A program made the position numbers and the translations under genes. Positions 1 through 6,539 of a stretch of DNA of 8,378 bases are shown in pieces. Origin of the DNA: Desulfovibrio sp. (lineage in GTDB: Bacteria > Desulfobacterota > Desulfovibrionia > Desulfovibrionales > Desulfovibrionaceae); the NCBI GenBank assembly GCA_003512875.1, contig DONZ01000064.1, positions 1 through 8,378 on the forward strand, written 5' to 3'. Each line of letters starts with the position of its first letter. The stretch's first letter is position 1. The notes below the pieces were generated by a model, which saw only the letters and a program-made list of their open reading frames with translations, was not told the origin of the DNA and made no database searches.

Positions 1-197
1 TCCGCAGGCGGTTTGCGGAATTTGCCCGTGAAACGCGTTTGCCTTTATACATCCCTCAAAATAAATTTTGTTCCGATAACGGAATAATGGTCGCATACAC
101 CGGGTTATTGCTCGCAAAATCGGGTTTATGCCATGACGATACGCTGACCGCCGTACCGAGAGGGAGAATTATTCCTTGTGATTACAAGAAATGCTGA
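1..197 (+). CDS. tsaD: tRNA N6-adenosine threonylcarbamoyltransferase TsaD, C-terminal fragment
   Basis: This is the last 64 codons of an open frame that enters from the left edge (first full codon at 3) and ends at TGA 195-197. TsaD, with TsaB and TsaE, transfers the threonylcarbamoyl group to A37 of ANN-decoding tRNAs in the cytoplasm. The visible part matches the family's C-terminal signature: a basic helix (RRRFAEFARE), a strand ending LPLYIP, and then CSDNGIMVAYTG. The Asp of that SDN/TDN motif is one of the metal ligands in this ASKHA-fold family. The tail is short, ending in CDYKKC. The N-terminal nucleotide-binding lobe and the HxxxH motif lie outside the window. No T-tailed hairpin follows the stop, so some readthrough into trxA is possible, although trxA has its own candidate promoter. 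Identification rests on about 60 residues but the motif is distinctive. Confidence 0.85.
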   Translation, partial: RRRFAEFARETRLPLYIPQNKFCSDNGIMVAYTGLLLAKSGLCHDDTLTAVPRGRIIPCDYKKC

Positions 198-220
198 CGG
201 GTTTGGAATTAATTATAACG

Positions 221-248
221 TTGACAGAATGGCATTTTAATCTTAAAT
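221..248 (+). promoter_or_regulatory. Candidate sigma-70 promoter for trxA-trxB-bamD
   Basis: A perfect -35 hexamer TTGACA (221-226) is followed after 16 bases by TTAAAT (243-248), which matches the -10 consensus at 4 of 6 positions. A one-base shift gives TAAATA at 17-bp spacing. Transcription would begin near 255, leaving about 45 nt of leader with an AT-rich 10-bp palindrome (270-279) and a strong Shine-Dalgarno AAAGGAG (287-293), 6 nt from the trxA ATG. The -35 is convincing and the -10 only moderate. Confidence 0.55.
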
Positions 249-257
249 AAAAGATTA
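238..257. repeat. Inverted repeat across the trxA promoter -10
   Basis: TAATCTT (238-244) and AAGATTA (251-257) form a perfect 7-bp inverted repeat separated by 6 bases. It overlaps the proposed -10 of the trxA promoter. No T-tract follows, so it does not look like a terminator for tsaD. Its position suits an operator, but no regulator can be named from the sequence, and AT-rich DNA gives such repeats by chance fairly often. Confidence 0.35.
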
Positions 258-299
258 TACAGTTAAAATTTAAGCTTAAGAGCATGAAAGGAGAAAAAT

Positions 300-617
300 A
301 TGGCTATTGAAGTAAGCGATGCAAATTTTGATGCAACTGTTTTGAAAAACGAACTTCCTGTTTTAGTGGATTTTTGGGCGCCTTGGTGCGGTCCATGTCG
401 TGCTGTTAGCCCTATTGTTGAAGAAATTTCCAAAGAATTTGACGGCAAAGTTCTTGTCTGCAAAGTCAATGTTGATGAAAATCAATCCGCACCGAGCCGT
501 TTTGGCATTCGCGCTATTCCGACCTTAATCATGTTCAAAGACGGTGAAGTTGTTGATCAGGTGACCGGTGCCGTCGCAAAAGACAATATCGTTGAATTGA
601 TTAATAAGGCATTGTGA
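300..617 (+). CDS. trxA: Thioredoxin
   Basis: A 105-residue single-domain thioredoxin of normal family length, a cytoplasmic dithiol-disulfide reductant for targets such as ribonucleotide reductase, PAPS reductase and methionine sulfoxide reductase. The classical active site WCGPC is at residues 29-33 (C30, C33) inside the conserved VDFWAPWCGPC strand-helix junction. The buried Asp is D24, and the cis-proline loop AIPTL places the cis-Pro at P74. The late GAVAKDNI segment also fits. There is no signal peptide. The ATG is set by AAAGGAG six bases upstream. Its TGA is separated from trxB, its cognate reductase, by one base, so the pair is almost certainly co-transcribed. Nothing in the protein is unusual. 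The symbol trxA is used for the generic family; the genome may hold other thioredoxins. Confidence 0.97.
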   Translation: MAIEVSDANFDATVLKNELPVLVDFWAPWCGPCRAVSPIVEEISKEFDGKVLVCKVNVDENQSAPSRFGIRAIPTLIMFKDGEVVDQVTGAVAKDNIVELINKAL

Positions 618-618
618 T

Positions 619-1557
619 ATGTTAACATTTGATGCTGTTGTTATCGGTTCAGGTCCGGCCGGTTTGAATGCCAGCCTTTACTTGGTCCGTGCAGGATTGC
701 GAACCGCCCTTATTGAAAAAAACAGTTCGGGCGGACAAGTTCTCAGCACATCGGAAATTGAGAATTATCTGGGTTTTCCCAAAGGCGTGAAGGGCTGGGA
801 ATTGGCTGACCTTTTCACCGCTCATGTCAATGAATACGATGTCGAGCACATTCGCGGCGAAGTGTTGAAAATTGAAACGATTGAAGAAAACGGGGCGATG
901 CATGTTTTGCACATGCAAAACGGAGATCAGATAAAAACCCGCGCAGTCATCATCGCAACAGGTGCGAGCAGCCGTCCCCTCGGCGTGCCCGAAGAAGAAA
1001 CGTATAAAGGAAAGGGCGTGTCTTACTGCGCCTTATGCGATGGCAACTTTTACCGCGGATTGGATGTCGCAATTGTGGGTGGGGGCAATTCCGCCCTCGA
1101 AGAAGCGCTGTATCTTTCCCGTATCGTGAATAAAATATATATCATTCACCGCCGCGAAGGGTTCAGAGGCGCGCAAATTTATCTTGATAAAATACGTGCC
1201 GTTCCGGAAAAAATCGAACTTGTGACAAGCTGCGTCGTGGATAGCCTCGCCGGTGAGCCCACTTTGAAAAAAGTCATTGTCCGGCATGTTGAAACCAATG
1301 AAAAACGCGAACTTCCGGTGGAAGGTATTTTTGTGTACATCGGGCATGTTTCCAATGCGCGTTTTGTGCCTGAAAATCTTGAAAGGAATGAACAGGGCTT
1401 CATTCTCACGGATCAGGAAATGCAGACGAATATTCCCGGAATTTTTGCAGCCGGGGATATCAGGGCGAAATTATGCAGCCAGGTTTGCACAGCTGTTGGT
1501 GACGGCGCGACTGCGGCAAATTCCGCCATTCGGTATTTGGAGCAGTTAAATGCGTAA
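619..1557 (+). CDS. trxB: Thioredoxin-disulfide reductase
   Basis: A 312-residue low-molecular-weight flavoprotein of normal bacterial TrxB length, which passes electrons from NAD(P)H through FAD and a redox disulfide to thioredoxin. Domain order is canonical: FAD Rossmann motif GSGPAG (10-15), the ATGA segment (113-116), the redox pair C137-A-L-C140, the nucleotide-binding motif GGGNSA (154-159), and HRREGFR (177-183), whose arginines are the usual NADPH 2'-phosphate contacts. The C-terminal FAD element AAGD is at 277-280, followed by the VGDGATAA helix. The redox motif reads CALC instead of the common CATC. The ATG follows the trxA stop by one base, with only a weak TAAGG upstream, which suggests translational coupling. 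The last 8 bases overlap the bamD start. The preference for NADPH over NADH is inferred from the HRR motif. Confidence 0.96.
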   Translation: MLTFDAVVIGSGPAGLNASLYLVRAGLRTALIEKNSSGGQVLSTSEIENYLGFPKGVKGWELADLFTAHVNEYDVEHIRGEVLKIETIEENGAMHVLHMQNGDQIKTRAVIIATGASSRPLGVPEEETYKGKGVSYCALCDGNFYRGLDVAIVGGGNSALEEALYLSRIVNKIYIIHRREGFRGAQIYLDKIRAVPEKIELVTSCVVDSLAGEPTLKKVIVRHVETNEKRELPVEGIFVYIGHVSNARFVPENLERNEQGFILTDQEMQTNIPGIFAAGDIRAKLCSQVCTAVGDGATAANSAIRYLEQLNA

Positions 1558-2275
1558 TTTTGTTCTTGCCTTGATGTTCTGCTTTTCTTTAACGGGCTGC
1601 GGAGGGCTTATCGACAGTTATTTTGTCGAAACTCCGACCGATACCGTGCAGGAAAAATTTGAAGTCGCCGTTGAGTCCATGCAGATGAAAGAGTATGGAA
1701 AAGCGGTGCTTCTGTTTACGGATATTAAAGACAATTACCCTTTCAGTCCTTATGTTATTGAAGCGGAACTGGGACTTGCGGATGCTCTGTATTTGAATGA
1801 GGATTATCTCAATGCCGCGGATGCGTACCGTGATTTTGAAAGTTTGCACCCAAGGCATGAAGCCATTCCGTATGTTTTGCTGCAGGCGGCGCGGTCTTTG
1901 CGTTTGAGTTACCGTTCCATCGACAGGGCTTCTTCAAACGTTCAAATGGCGGAAGAATATGCAAGCCGTGTTGTCAATGAATATCCTGATACGGAATATG
2001 CGGCGCTTGCGCAGGAAGAACTGAAAACATGCCGCAGGCTTTTGGCGGAACGTGAGGTTTTTATCAGCAATGTATATTGGAATATGGGCAACTACGAGGC
2101 TGCCTATAACAGATATACCCGCATCATGGAGCAATTTCCCGATGTCGAGCAGGTATATGAATATTCCAAAAAACAGGCTGAAGCTTCTTATATCCTCTTT
2201 AGAAAAGAAAGTGCGGAGGAAATAAGGGAGCAGAAAGAAGGTTCATGGAAAAACTGGCTGAAAAGCTGGTTATAA
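1550..2275 (+). CDS. bamD: Outer-membrane assembly lipoprotein BamD (ComL family)
   Basis: A 241-residue lipoprotein close to the usual BamD length (about 245). BamD is an essential partner of BamA in the periplasmic side of the beta-barrel assembly machine. The signal peptide is short: MRN, a hydrophobic run, then the lipobox LTGC with the acylated Cys at residue 17; the following GG does not indicate inner-membrane retention. The mature part is TPR-like. It has a first repeat around 37-60, the family landmark YPFSPY (63-68), repeat helices at 70-98 ending in the LHPRHE turn, and later repeats at 134-165 and 168-200 (NMGNYEAAYNRY...FPD). The start overlaps the end of trxB by 8 bases and has GGAG seven bases upstream, so bamD belongs to the trx operon. 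The lysine- and tryptophan-rich C-terminus is not diagnostic. The alternative is a general YfiO/TPR lipoprotein, but the YPFSPY and HPRH landmarks favour BamD. Confidence 0.9.
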   Translation: MRNFVLALMFCFSLTGCGGLIDSYFVETPTDTVQEKFEVAVESMQMKEYGKAVLLFTDIKDNYPFSPYVIEAELGLADALYLNEDYLNAADAYRDFESLHPRHEAIPYVLLQAARSLRLSYRSIDRASSNVQMAEEYASRVVNEYPDTEYAALAQEELKTCRRLLAEREVFISNVYWNMGNYEAAYNRYTRIMEQFPDVEQVYEYSKKQAEASYILFRKESAEEIREQKEGSWKNWLKSWL

Positions 2276-2322
2276 AACATACGGAAATTTTTCTTGTTGC
2301 GGCATAAATAAAAAATAAACTG

Positions 2323-2373
2323 AAAACTCCCTTGCGTTCCGAATATAAAAGCCGGGCAAGGGAGTTTTTTATT
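2323..2373. terminator. Bidirectional intrinsic terminator between bamD and glmU
   Basis: A perfect 13-bp stem is formed by AAAACTCCCTTGC (2323-2335) and its complement at 2356-2368, with a 20-nt loop. On the + strand it is followed by a T-rich tract (2365-2373) and ends the trxA-trxB-bamD transcript. Read on the - strand, the arm is followed by a run of T and A-T bases (2322 down to about 2305), so it can also end the glmU transcript. The glmU stop codon (2369-2371) sits directly against the stem. Confidence 0.88.
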
Positions 2374-3793
2374 TCCGTTTTATATTGGTTTGTTTCGCTC
2401 TTGCAATGGCGAGGCCGTTTTCTTCCGTGTTTTTGGTGATAACGGAACCAGCTCCCACAAGAGTATTTTTCGCAATGGTCACGGGTGCGACAAAAGCGCA
2501 GTTTGAGCCTAAAAAAGCGTTGTCTTCAATAATGGTTTGGTGTTTGTTTTTTCCGTCGTAATTGCAGGTGATACAGCCTGCTCCCACGTTGACTCCGCTT
2601 CCCACGAGGCTGTCGCCGATATAGGATAGATGATTGACTTTTGAACCGTTGCCGATAGTGCTTTTTTTGATTTCAACAAAATTGCCCAAATGCACATCGT
2701 CACAAAGCTGCGCTAGCGGACGCAGGCGGGCGTAAGGTCCGAGCTTTGCATTATTGCCGACGCCGGCGTTTTCAAAATGACAGAAGTTTCGGACTATGCA
2801 ATTTTCACCGATGGAAGTATTTTTTATGACGCAATGGGACTGAATGGTGCTGTAATCTCCAATCACGCTTTTTCCGTAAATTTCACAAGGTCCGAAAATT
2901 TCCACGCCTCGTGAAATGGCTGCAAAAGGACTGATACGGACAGTGTCGGGATTATGCAGAACAACGCCGTTTTGCATAAGGGACGTATTGATTTCTTTTT
3001 GTAAAATCGTTTCCGCTTGGCTGAGTTCCAAAGGGGTATTGACTCCGAGCAGGGCGGAAGCTTTCTCATAGCAAAAAGCTTCGATAGGAACATCGTTTTC
3101 TTTCGCAAGGCTGACAATATCGGTAAGGTAATATTCCCTGCTCGCATTCGCGCTTGTGAGCTTAGGCAGAAAATCAAGCAGCAATCTTGCATTGACAAGG
3201 TAAATTCCGGAATTGACTTCAAAAATTTCGCTTTCCGGATAGGCGAGTTTAAAATCTTTCGCCTCGATAATTTTTGTGACGTTCCCGGTGTTGCCTGCAT
3301 GGTCCTTTATGGAGTTTTTTCGGGCTTTTTCCAAAAAAACTTCACGCACGACACGTCCGTAGCTTTGAGCGTCATCAAGCAATATGCTGATAAAAGCGAG
3401 AGGGTAGTCCTTTGCTTTTTGTATGAAATCGGAAAGCAGTTCTTTCTTTATAAGAGGAACATCAGCATTTAAAATAAGAATTTTCGTATGGTCCAAGTCA
3501 ATGGTGTTTTTAATTTTTTCCATTGCGCAAAGAACCGCGTGTCCCGTGCCTAACTGTTCCGTTTGCAAAATGCAATGCTGGCTTGCTGTTTCGCCGAACT
3601 CTTCCGACAGGTGCTTTTCCACAAGTTCGGCTTTATGTCCGATCACGGTCCAAAGAGCAGTGCTTATTTGTGATGCGGCTTGGTAAACATGGGAAAGCAT
3701 GGCTTCGCCTAAAACGGTTTGCAAGGCTTTAGGCTTGGCGGAAGGCATTCTTGTTCCTTTTCCTGCTGCTAAAATAAGGGTGCAGATTTGCAT
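2369..3793 (-). CDS. glmU: Bifunctional UDP-GlcNAc pyrophosphorylase / glucosamine-1-phosphate N-acetyltransferase
   Basis: A 474-residue GlmU, slightly longer than the E. coli enzyme (456). It makes UDP-GlcNAc for peptidoglycan and lipopolysaccharide in two cytoplasmic steps: acetylation of GlcN-1-P with acetyl-CoA, then uridylylation with UTP. The N-terminal nucleotidyltransferase domain (about 1-255) shows LAAGKGTRM (8-16), K22 in the PK motif, EQLGTGHAV (79-87), the metal-binding NAD (109-111) and GVN (250-252). The C-terminal left-handed beta-helix (about 275-455) carries hexapeptide repeats and the acetyltransferase residues: ARLRP with R358, K376, H388 as the likely catalytic base (E. 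coli H363), Y391, and N411-Y412 in TCNYDG. An insert near 160-172 accounts for part of the extra length. The ATG is preceded at 5 bases by AAGGAG, which overlaps the stop of the upstream gene, so glmU is the last gene of the adh-DUF2065-glmU unit. Confidence 0.97.
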   Translation of the reverse strand: MQICTLILAAGKGTRMPSAKPKALQTVLGEAMLSHVYQAASQISTALWTVIGHKAELVEKHLSEEFGETASQHCILQTEQLGTGHAVLCAMEKIKNTIDLDHTKILILNADVPLIKKELLSDFIQKAKDYPLAFISILLDDAQSYGRVVREVFLEKARKNSIKDHAGNTGNVTKIIEAKDFKLAYPESEIFEVNSGIYLVNARLLLDFLPKLTSANASREYYLTDIVSLAKENDVPIEAFCYEKASALLGVNTPLELSQAETILQKEINTSLMQNGVVLHNPDTVRISPFAAISRGVEIFGPCEIYGKSVIGDYSTIQSHCVIKNTSIGENCIVRNFCHFENAGVGNNAKLGPYARLRPLAQLCDDVHLGNFVEIKKSTIGNGSKVNHLSYIGDSLVGSGVNVGAGCITCNYDGKNKHQTIIEDNAFLGSNCAFVAPVTIAKNTLVGAGSVITKNTEENGLAIARAKQTNIKRK

Positions 3794-3802
3794 AGGTTCT
3801 CC

Positions 3803-4000
3803 TTATGGACGTGCTGACCAGACAAAGAAAATTCCGAGGACGAGCAAAAAATAGCCGTAATATCTTAATTGGTCGGCATTGACGGCTGATAGTTGCAATA
3901 AAAAATCCCGCATTTTTTCCGGGCTGATAAGCCATGGCAGCGCCTCGAAAATACAGGCGAAGCCAAGTCCGGTGACAATATAGGCAAAAAACTCATTCAT
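3803..4000 (-). CDS. DUF2065 (YjeT-like) small inner-membrane protein
   Basis: A 65-residue protein with two predicted hydrophobic helices (about residues 5-25 and 46-62) joined by a polar stretch containing ISPEKMRDFLLQL. It ends in a short basic tail (SARP). The layout agrees with the DUF2065/YjeT family: an N-terminal helix with a GL..E motif, then P-[E/K]-x-[M/W], then R-[Y/F]-x-G before the second helix. The function of that family is unknown to me. The ATG overlaps the stop of the alcohol dehydrogenase by one base (TAATG), and the TAA stop forms the first bases of the glmU Shine-Dalgarno (TAAGGAG, 3805-3799). Translation of the three genes is therefore probably coupled. Its own upstream region has no clear Shine-Dalgarno, which fits start by reinitiation. 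Family assignment is from pattern and topology, not an alignment. Confidence 0.8.
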   Translation of the reverse strand: MNEFFAYIVTGLGFACIFEALPWLISPEKMRDFLLQLSAVNADQLRYYGYFLLVLGIFFVWSARP

Positions 4001-5100
4001 TATTGTAATTCATAACCCCGTTTAAGAATTGCAAGCACATCTTCTTTTGATAAATTCAAAACAAAGGTTCCCGCCCGTTCAGGGGTGAACATCTCGTCGA
4101 TTTTGCTTTGCGCTTCTTCCAAACTGCAATGTTTGCGGATGAGGATATAGGGTTTGTATCGGGTTAAGAACTCATGCATGCCGTTGATGAAATCTTCTCC
4201 CAACGGAAGGACAAAGGCGTTATTTTTTATGACAAGTTCCAAAATAGGCAATAAAAAGGCGGAGCACGCCAAACCGTGGGGCGCTTGGTAATGCAGAGTC
4301 AGCGGATAGGAAATGGAATGGGAAATGGAGCTGTGGTTTTGGCTGATTGCGACACCTGCCGCCATGGCTGCTTCCTGCAGGTGATAGCGGTTTTTCATGT
4401 CGTAGGGGTCGTGTTCGATATAATGGAGCGAATTCATCACAATTTGCAGGGAACGTTTGGCATAAAAAAGACTTATGGGGGTCGCATGCTTGTTCCACAA
4501 ACTTTCAAGAGCATGGGAAAAAGAATCCAATGCGCTGTATACGGTTTGTTTCCAAGGCAATGTTTTCGTAAAATACGGGTCAAGCAACGCCACTTTGGGA
4601 TAACATGCCCTTGCGGACAAAGAGCATTTTTTCATGTTTTGTCTGTCCCAAATCGTTGCGAAACTTGTAACTTCGGAACCGGTGCCCGCTGTTGTCGGTA
4701 TGGCGATAAGGGGCAGGGCGGAAGCGGGCAGAGGCTTCTTTTCCCTGAGCCAGGCATGCAAAGGTTTTTCATGTTCGGTCTGCATGAAAGCGCAGGACAG
4801 GGCTTTTGCGCTGTCGATGACGGACCCGCCGCCGAGGGCGATGATGATATGGAAGACTTTTTGTTTGTTTTGCTGATAGAATGTATCCAATTTATTCAAA
4901 TCCGGTTCGGGTTCGGCAGTGAAAACTTCATAGGGCAAGGGTAAATACCGGGTGAGTTCCGCCAGCTGTCCTCTTTCCTGAATGCCTTTGGTGGTGACAA
5001 TCAATGCAGTTCCGGCATTCGGCAAGAAATAGCCGATTTCTTTACGGCAGTCGAGCCCTGCGTGAATTTCAACGGGATTATAGTGATTCCAACCAATCAT
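4000..5100 (-). CDS. Iron-containing (group III) alcohol dehydrogenase, substrate unknown
   Basis: A 366-residue member of the metal-dependent dehydroquinate-synthase-like / Fe-ADH superfamily, a cytoplasmic NAD(P)H-linked oxidoreductase interconverting an aldehyde and an alcohol. Visible landmarks are the N-terminal NPVEIHAG (8-15), the nucleotide loop GGGSVID (90-96), [10 protein letters not shown] (136-145), and four metal ligands in canonical spacing: D192 and H196 ([10 protein letters not shown]), H261 (ISHSISYPL) and H275 (APHGLACS). The NPVEI start and the [15 protein letters not shown] block remind me of the subgroup annotated as phosphonoacetaldehyde or sulfoacetaldehyde reductases, but substrate cannot be settled here and no phosphonate or taurine genes are adjacent. 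The start is supported by GAGG five bases upstream. It is the first gene of a coupled trio with the DUF2065 gene and glmU. I leave the symbol empty because the exact role is unclear. Confidence 0.9.
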   Translation of the reverse strand: MIGWNHYNPVEIHAGLDCRKEIGYFLPNAGTALIVTTKGIQERGQLAELTRYLPLPYEVFTAEPEPDLNKLDTFYQQNKQKVFHIIIALGGGSVIDSAKALSCAFMQTEHEKPLHAWLREKKPLPASALPLIAIPTTAGTGSEVTSFATIWDRQNMKKCSLSARACYPKVALLDPYFTKTLPWKQTVYSALDSFSHALESLWNKHATPISLFYAKRSLQIVMNSLHYIEHDPYDMKNRYHLQEAAMAAGVAISQNHSSISHSISYPLTLHYQAPHGLACSAFLLPILELVIKNNAFVLPLGEDFINGMHEFLTRYKPYILIRKHCSLEEAQSKIDEMFTPERAGTFVLNLSKEDVLAILKRGYELQ

Positions 5101-5131
5101 ACGTACCTCACTTGAAGAAGCATATAGCCGG

Positions 5132-5159
5132 ATAATACTAAAAAAAAGGAGAAAAGCAA
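5132..5159 (-). promoter_or_regulatory. Weak candidate promoter for the alcohol dehydrogenase-glmU unit
   Basis: On the - strand TATTAT (5137-5132) matches the -10 consensus at 5 of 6 positions. At 16-bp spacing the upstream hexamer is TTGCTT (5159-5154), which matches the -35 only at 3 of 6 and lies inside the trpB terminator hairpin. Only about 40 bases separate that terminator from the dehydrogenase ATG, so any dedicated promoter must sit here or overlap the hairpin; otherwise the operon depends on readthrough from trpB. Confidence 0.35.
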
Positions 5160-5170
5160 AGCTTCTCTCC
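5140..5170 (-). terminator. Intrinsic terminator of trpB
   Basis: Thirty bases past the trpB stop, 5170-5161 pairs with 5157-5148 (GGAGAGAAGC with GCTTTTCTCC: nine Watson-Crick pairs and one G-U) around a three-base loop. Eight T residues follow on the - strand (5147-5140). This is a strong hairpin-plus-T-tract and marks the end of a monocistronic trpB transcript. Confidence 0.88.
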
Positions 5171-5200
5171 GTAAAAATTTTTGTGGATTTCGCAAGATGT

Positions 5201-6430
5201 TCAGGACATTTGAATTTTATTTTCCTTTAACATGGCTGATATCTGGTCGACATCCTTGTCACCGCGCCCTGAAAGGCAGACAAGAATTTTTTTGCCTTTC
5301 ATATTCGGAGCGACTTTTATCGCATGGGCAAGAGCGTGGGCTGATTCCAAAGCGGGAATGATTCCTTGTGATTTTGAAAGGATAAAGAACGCTTTGATAG
5401 CTTCTTCATCCGTAACGGCAACATAACTTGCGCGGCCTATGTCTTTCAGATGGGCGTGTTCCGGGCTGACGGAAGGATAATCAAGTCCGGCGGAAATGGA
5501 ATAGACAGGGGCGACTTCGCCTTTTTCGTCCAAACAGACATAGCTTTTAAAGCCGTGCAAAATGCTTTCTTTGCCATGCACGAGGCTTGCCGCATGTTCG
5601 CCGATTTTATTACCGATACCGCCGGGTTCCGCACCCACGAGGGCGACGTCCTTATCTTTGATGAAGTGGGAAAACATGCCGATGGCGTTGGAACCTCCGC
5701 CGACACAGGCGACAACCATGTCGGGAAGGGAATTGGTCATGGTTTGGAATTGCTCCCTTGCTTCAAAGCTGATGACGGATTGAAAGTGATGAACTATTTC
5801 GGGGTACGGATAAGGACCGACAGCAGAACCTAAAACATAAAAGCTTTCCGGATCGTTCACAAAGGCTTCAAGCGCTTCGTCCACGGCTTCCTTGAGGGTT
5901 TTTTGTCCGCTCGTGGCTGCAATGACTTCCGCGCCCATCATCCTCATTCTAAGCACATTGAGCTCTTGGCGGCGAATATCTTCCTCACCCATGTAAATAG
6001 TGCATTTCAAACCGTATAAGGCGGATACGGCGGCGGTTGCGACACCGTGCTGTCCTGCTCCGGTTTCTGCGATGATGCGGGTTTTGCCCATGCGTTTTGC
6101 AAGGAGGAGCTGTCCCAAGGCGTTATTGAGCTTATGCGCCCCTAAGTGGTTGAGATCTTCACGTTTTAAGTAAATATCCGCACCGCCTAATTGCTTTGAA
6201 AGATTTTCGCAATAAAAAATCGGGGTTGGACGGCCGCAAAAATGCTTGTAAAGATCGTCCAATTCGGCTAAGAAATTTTTGTCGTTTTTATATTTATTGA
6301 AGCAGTCAGCAACTTCATTAAGACGCGCTTTCATTTCATCGGGAACAAATTGCCCCCCGTGGCTGCCATAAAACCCGAGTGAATTTTCCTGAGAGTTTTG
6401 AATGTTGGAATTGTTGGATTGAGTAGACAT
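5201..6430 (-). CDS. trpB: Tryptophan synthase beta chain, stand-alone
   Basis: A 409-residue PLP enzyme that condenses indole with L-serine to give tryptophan; in the usual alpha2-beta2 complex the indole comes from TrpA. Key residues are all present: the PLP lysine K100 in [12 protein letters not shown], catalytic E122 in ETGAGQHG, phosphate loop GGGSN (244-248), [12 protein letters not shown] (314-325), E361 in ALESAHA, and the pyridine-contacting S387 in SGRGDKD. The pattern is of the TrpB1 type, so interaction with a TrpA encoded elsewhere is plausible. The first 16 residues are a low-complexity Ser/Asn/Gln tail before the conserved [18 protein letters not shown] lies six bases before the ATG. 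The gene is monocistronic, bounded by an attenuator terminator upstream and an intrinsic terminator downstream. No trpA or other trp gene is adjacent, which is unusual. Expression should depend on charged tRNA-Trp through the leader described separately. Confidence 0.96.
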   Translation of the reverse strand: MSTQSNNSNIQNSQENSLGFYGSHGGQFVPDEMKARLNEVADCFNKYKNDKNFLAELDDLYKHFCGRPTPIFYCENLSKQLGGADIYLKREDLNHLGAHKLNNALGQLLLAKRMGKTRIIAETGAGQHGVATAAVSALYGLKCTIYMGEEDIRRQELNVLRMRMMGAEVIAATSGQKTLKEAVDEALEAFVNDPESFYVLGSAVGPYPYPEIVHHFQSVISFEAREQFQTMTNSLPDMVVACVGGGSNAIGMFSHFIKDKDVALVGAEPGGIGNKIGEHAASLVHGKESILHGFKSYVCLDEKGEVAPVYSISAGLDYPSVSPEHAHLKDIGRASYVAVTDEEAIKAFFILSKSQGIIPALESAHALAHAIKVAPNMKGKKILVCLSGRGDKDVDQISAMLKENKIQMS

Positions 6431-6470
6431 GGTTTTCTCCTTTTTTTCCGAACTATGCCTAATCTGGGAT

Positions 6471-6500
6471 AAAAAAAACGACCAAGCAAAGTTCGGTCGT
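6471..6500 (-). terminator. Attenuator terminator (3:4 hairpin) upstream of trpB
   Basis: On the - strand, 6500-6491 (ACGACCGAAC) pairs with 6487-6478 (GCTTGGTCGT): six perfect outer pairs, a G-U, an A-U, one mismatch and a closing C-G around a three-base loop. It runs straight into eight Ts (6478-6471). It lies between the leader peptide and the trpB Shine-Dalgarno, so when formed it should stop transcription before trpB. Confidence 0.9.
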
Positions 6501-6537
6501 AATTTTTAGTTAAAATTTGGCTGCAAAAAATCCGACC
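6495..6537 (-). promoter_or_regulatory. Antiterminator (2:3) hairpin of the trp leader
   Basis: In the leader RNA GGUCG (6537-6533) is exactly complementary to CGACC (6499-6495), the core of the terminator's 5' arm. With A6500 bulged out, pairing continues inward: G6532-U6501, A6531-U6502, then U6530-6526 with A6503-6507. That gives about 12 pairs with one single-base bulge. This pairing and the terminator are mutually exclusive, which is the defining property of an attenuator. Confidence 0.78.
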
Positions 6538-6539
6538 CG

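Noticed and set aside
270..279. TTAAGCTTAA palindrome upstream of trxA as an operator
   Set aside because: It is a 10-bp AT-rich palindrome in AT-rich leader sequence, expected by chance; nothing ties it to a regulator.
4276..4944. Long + strand open frame (222 codons) opposite the alcohol dehydrogenase
   Set aside because: Its composition is Cys/Gly/Phe-rich, typical of a shadow frame, and it lies antisense to a gene with complete catalytic motifs.
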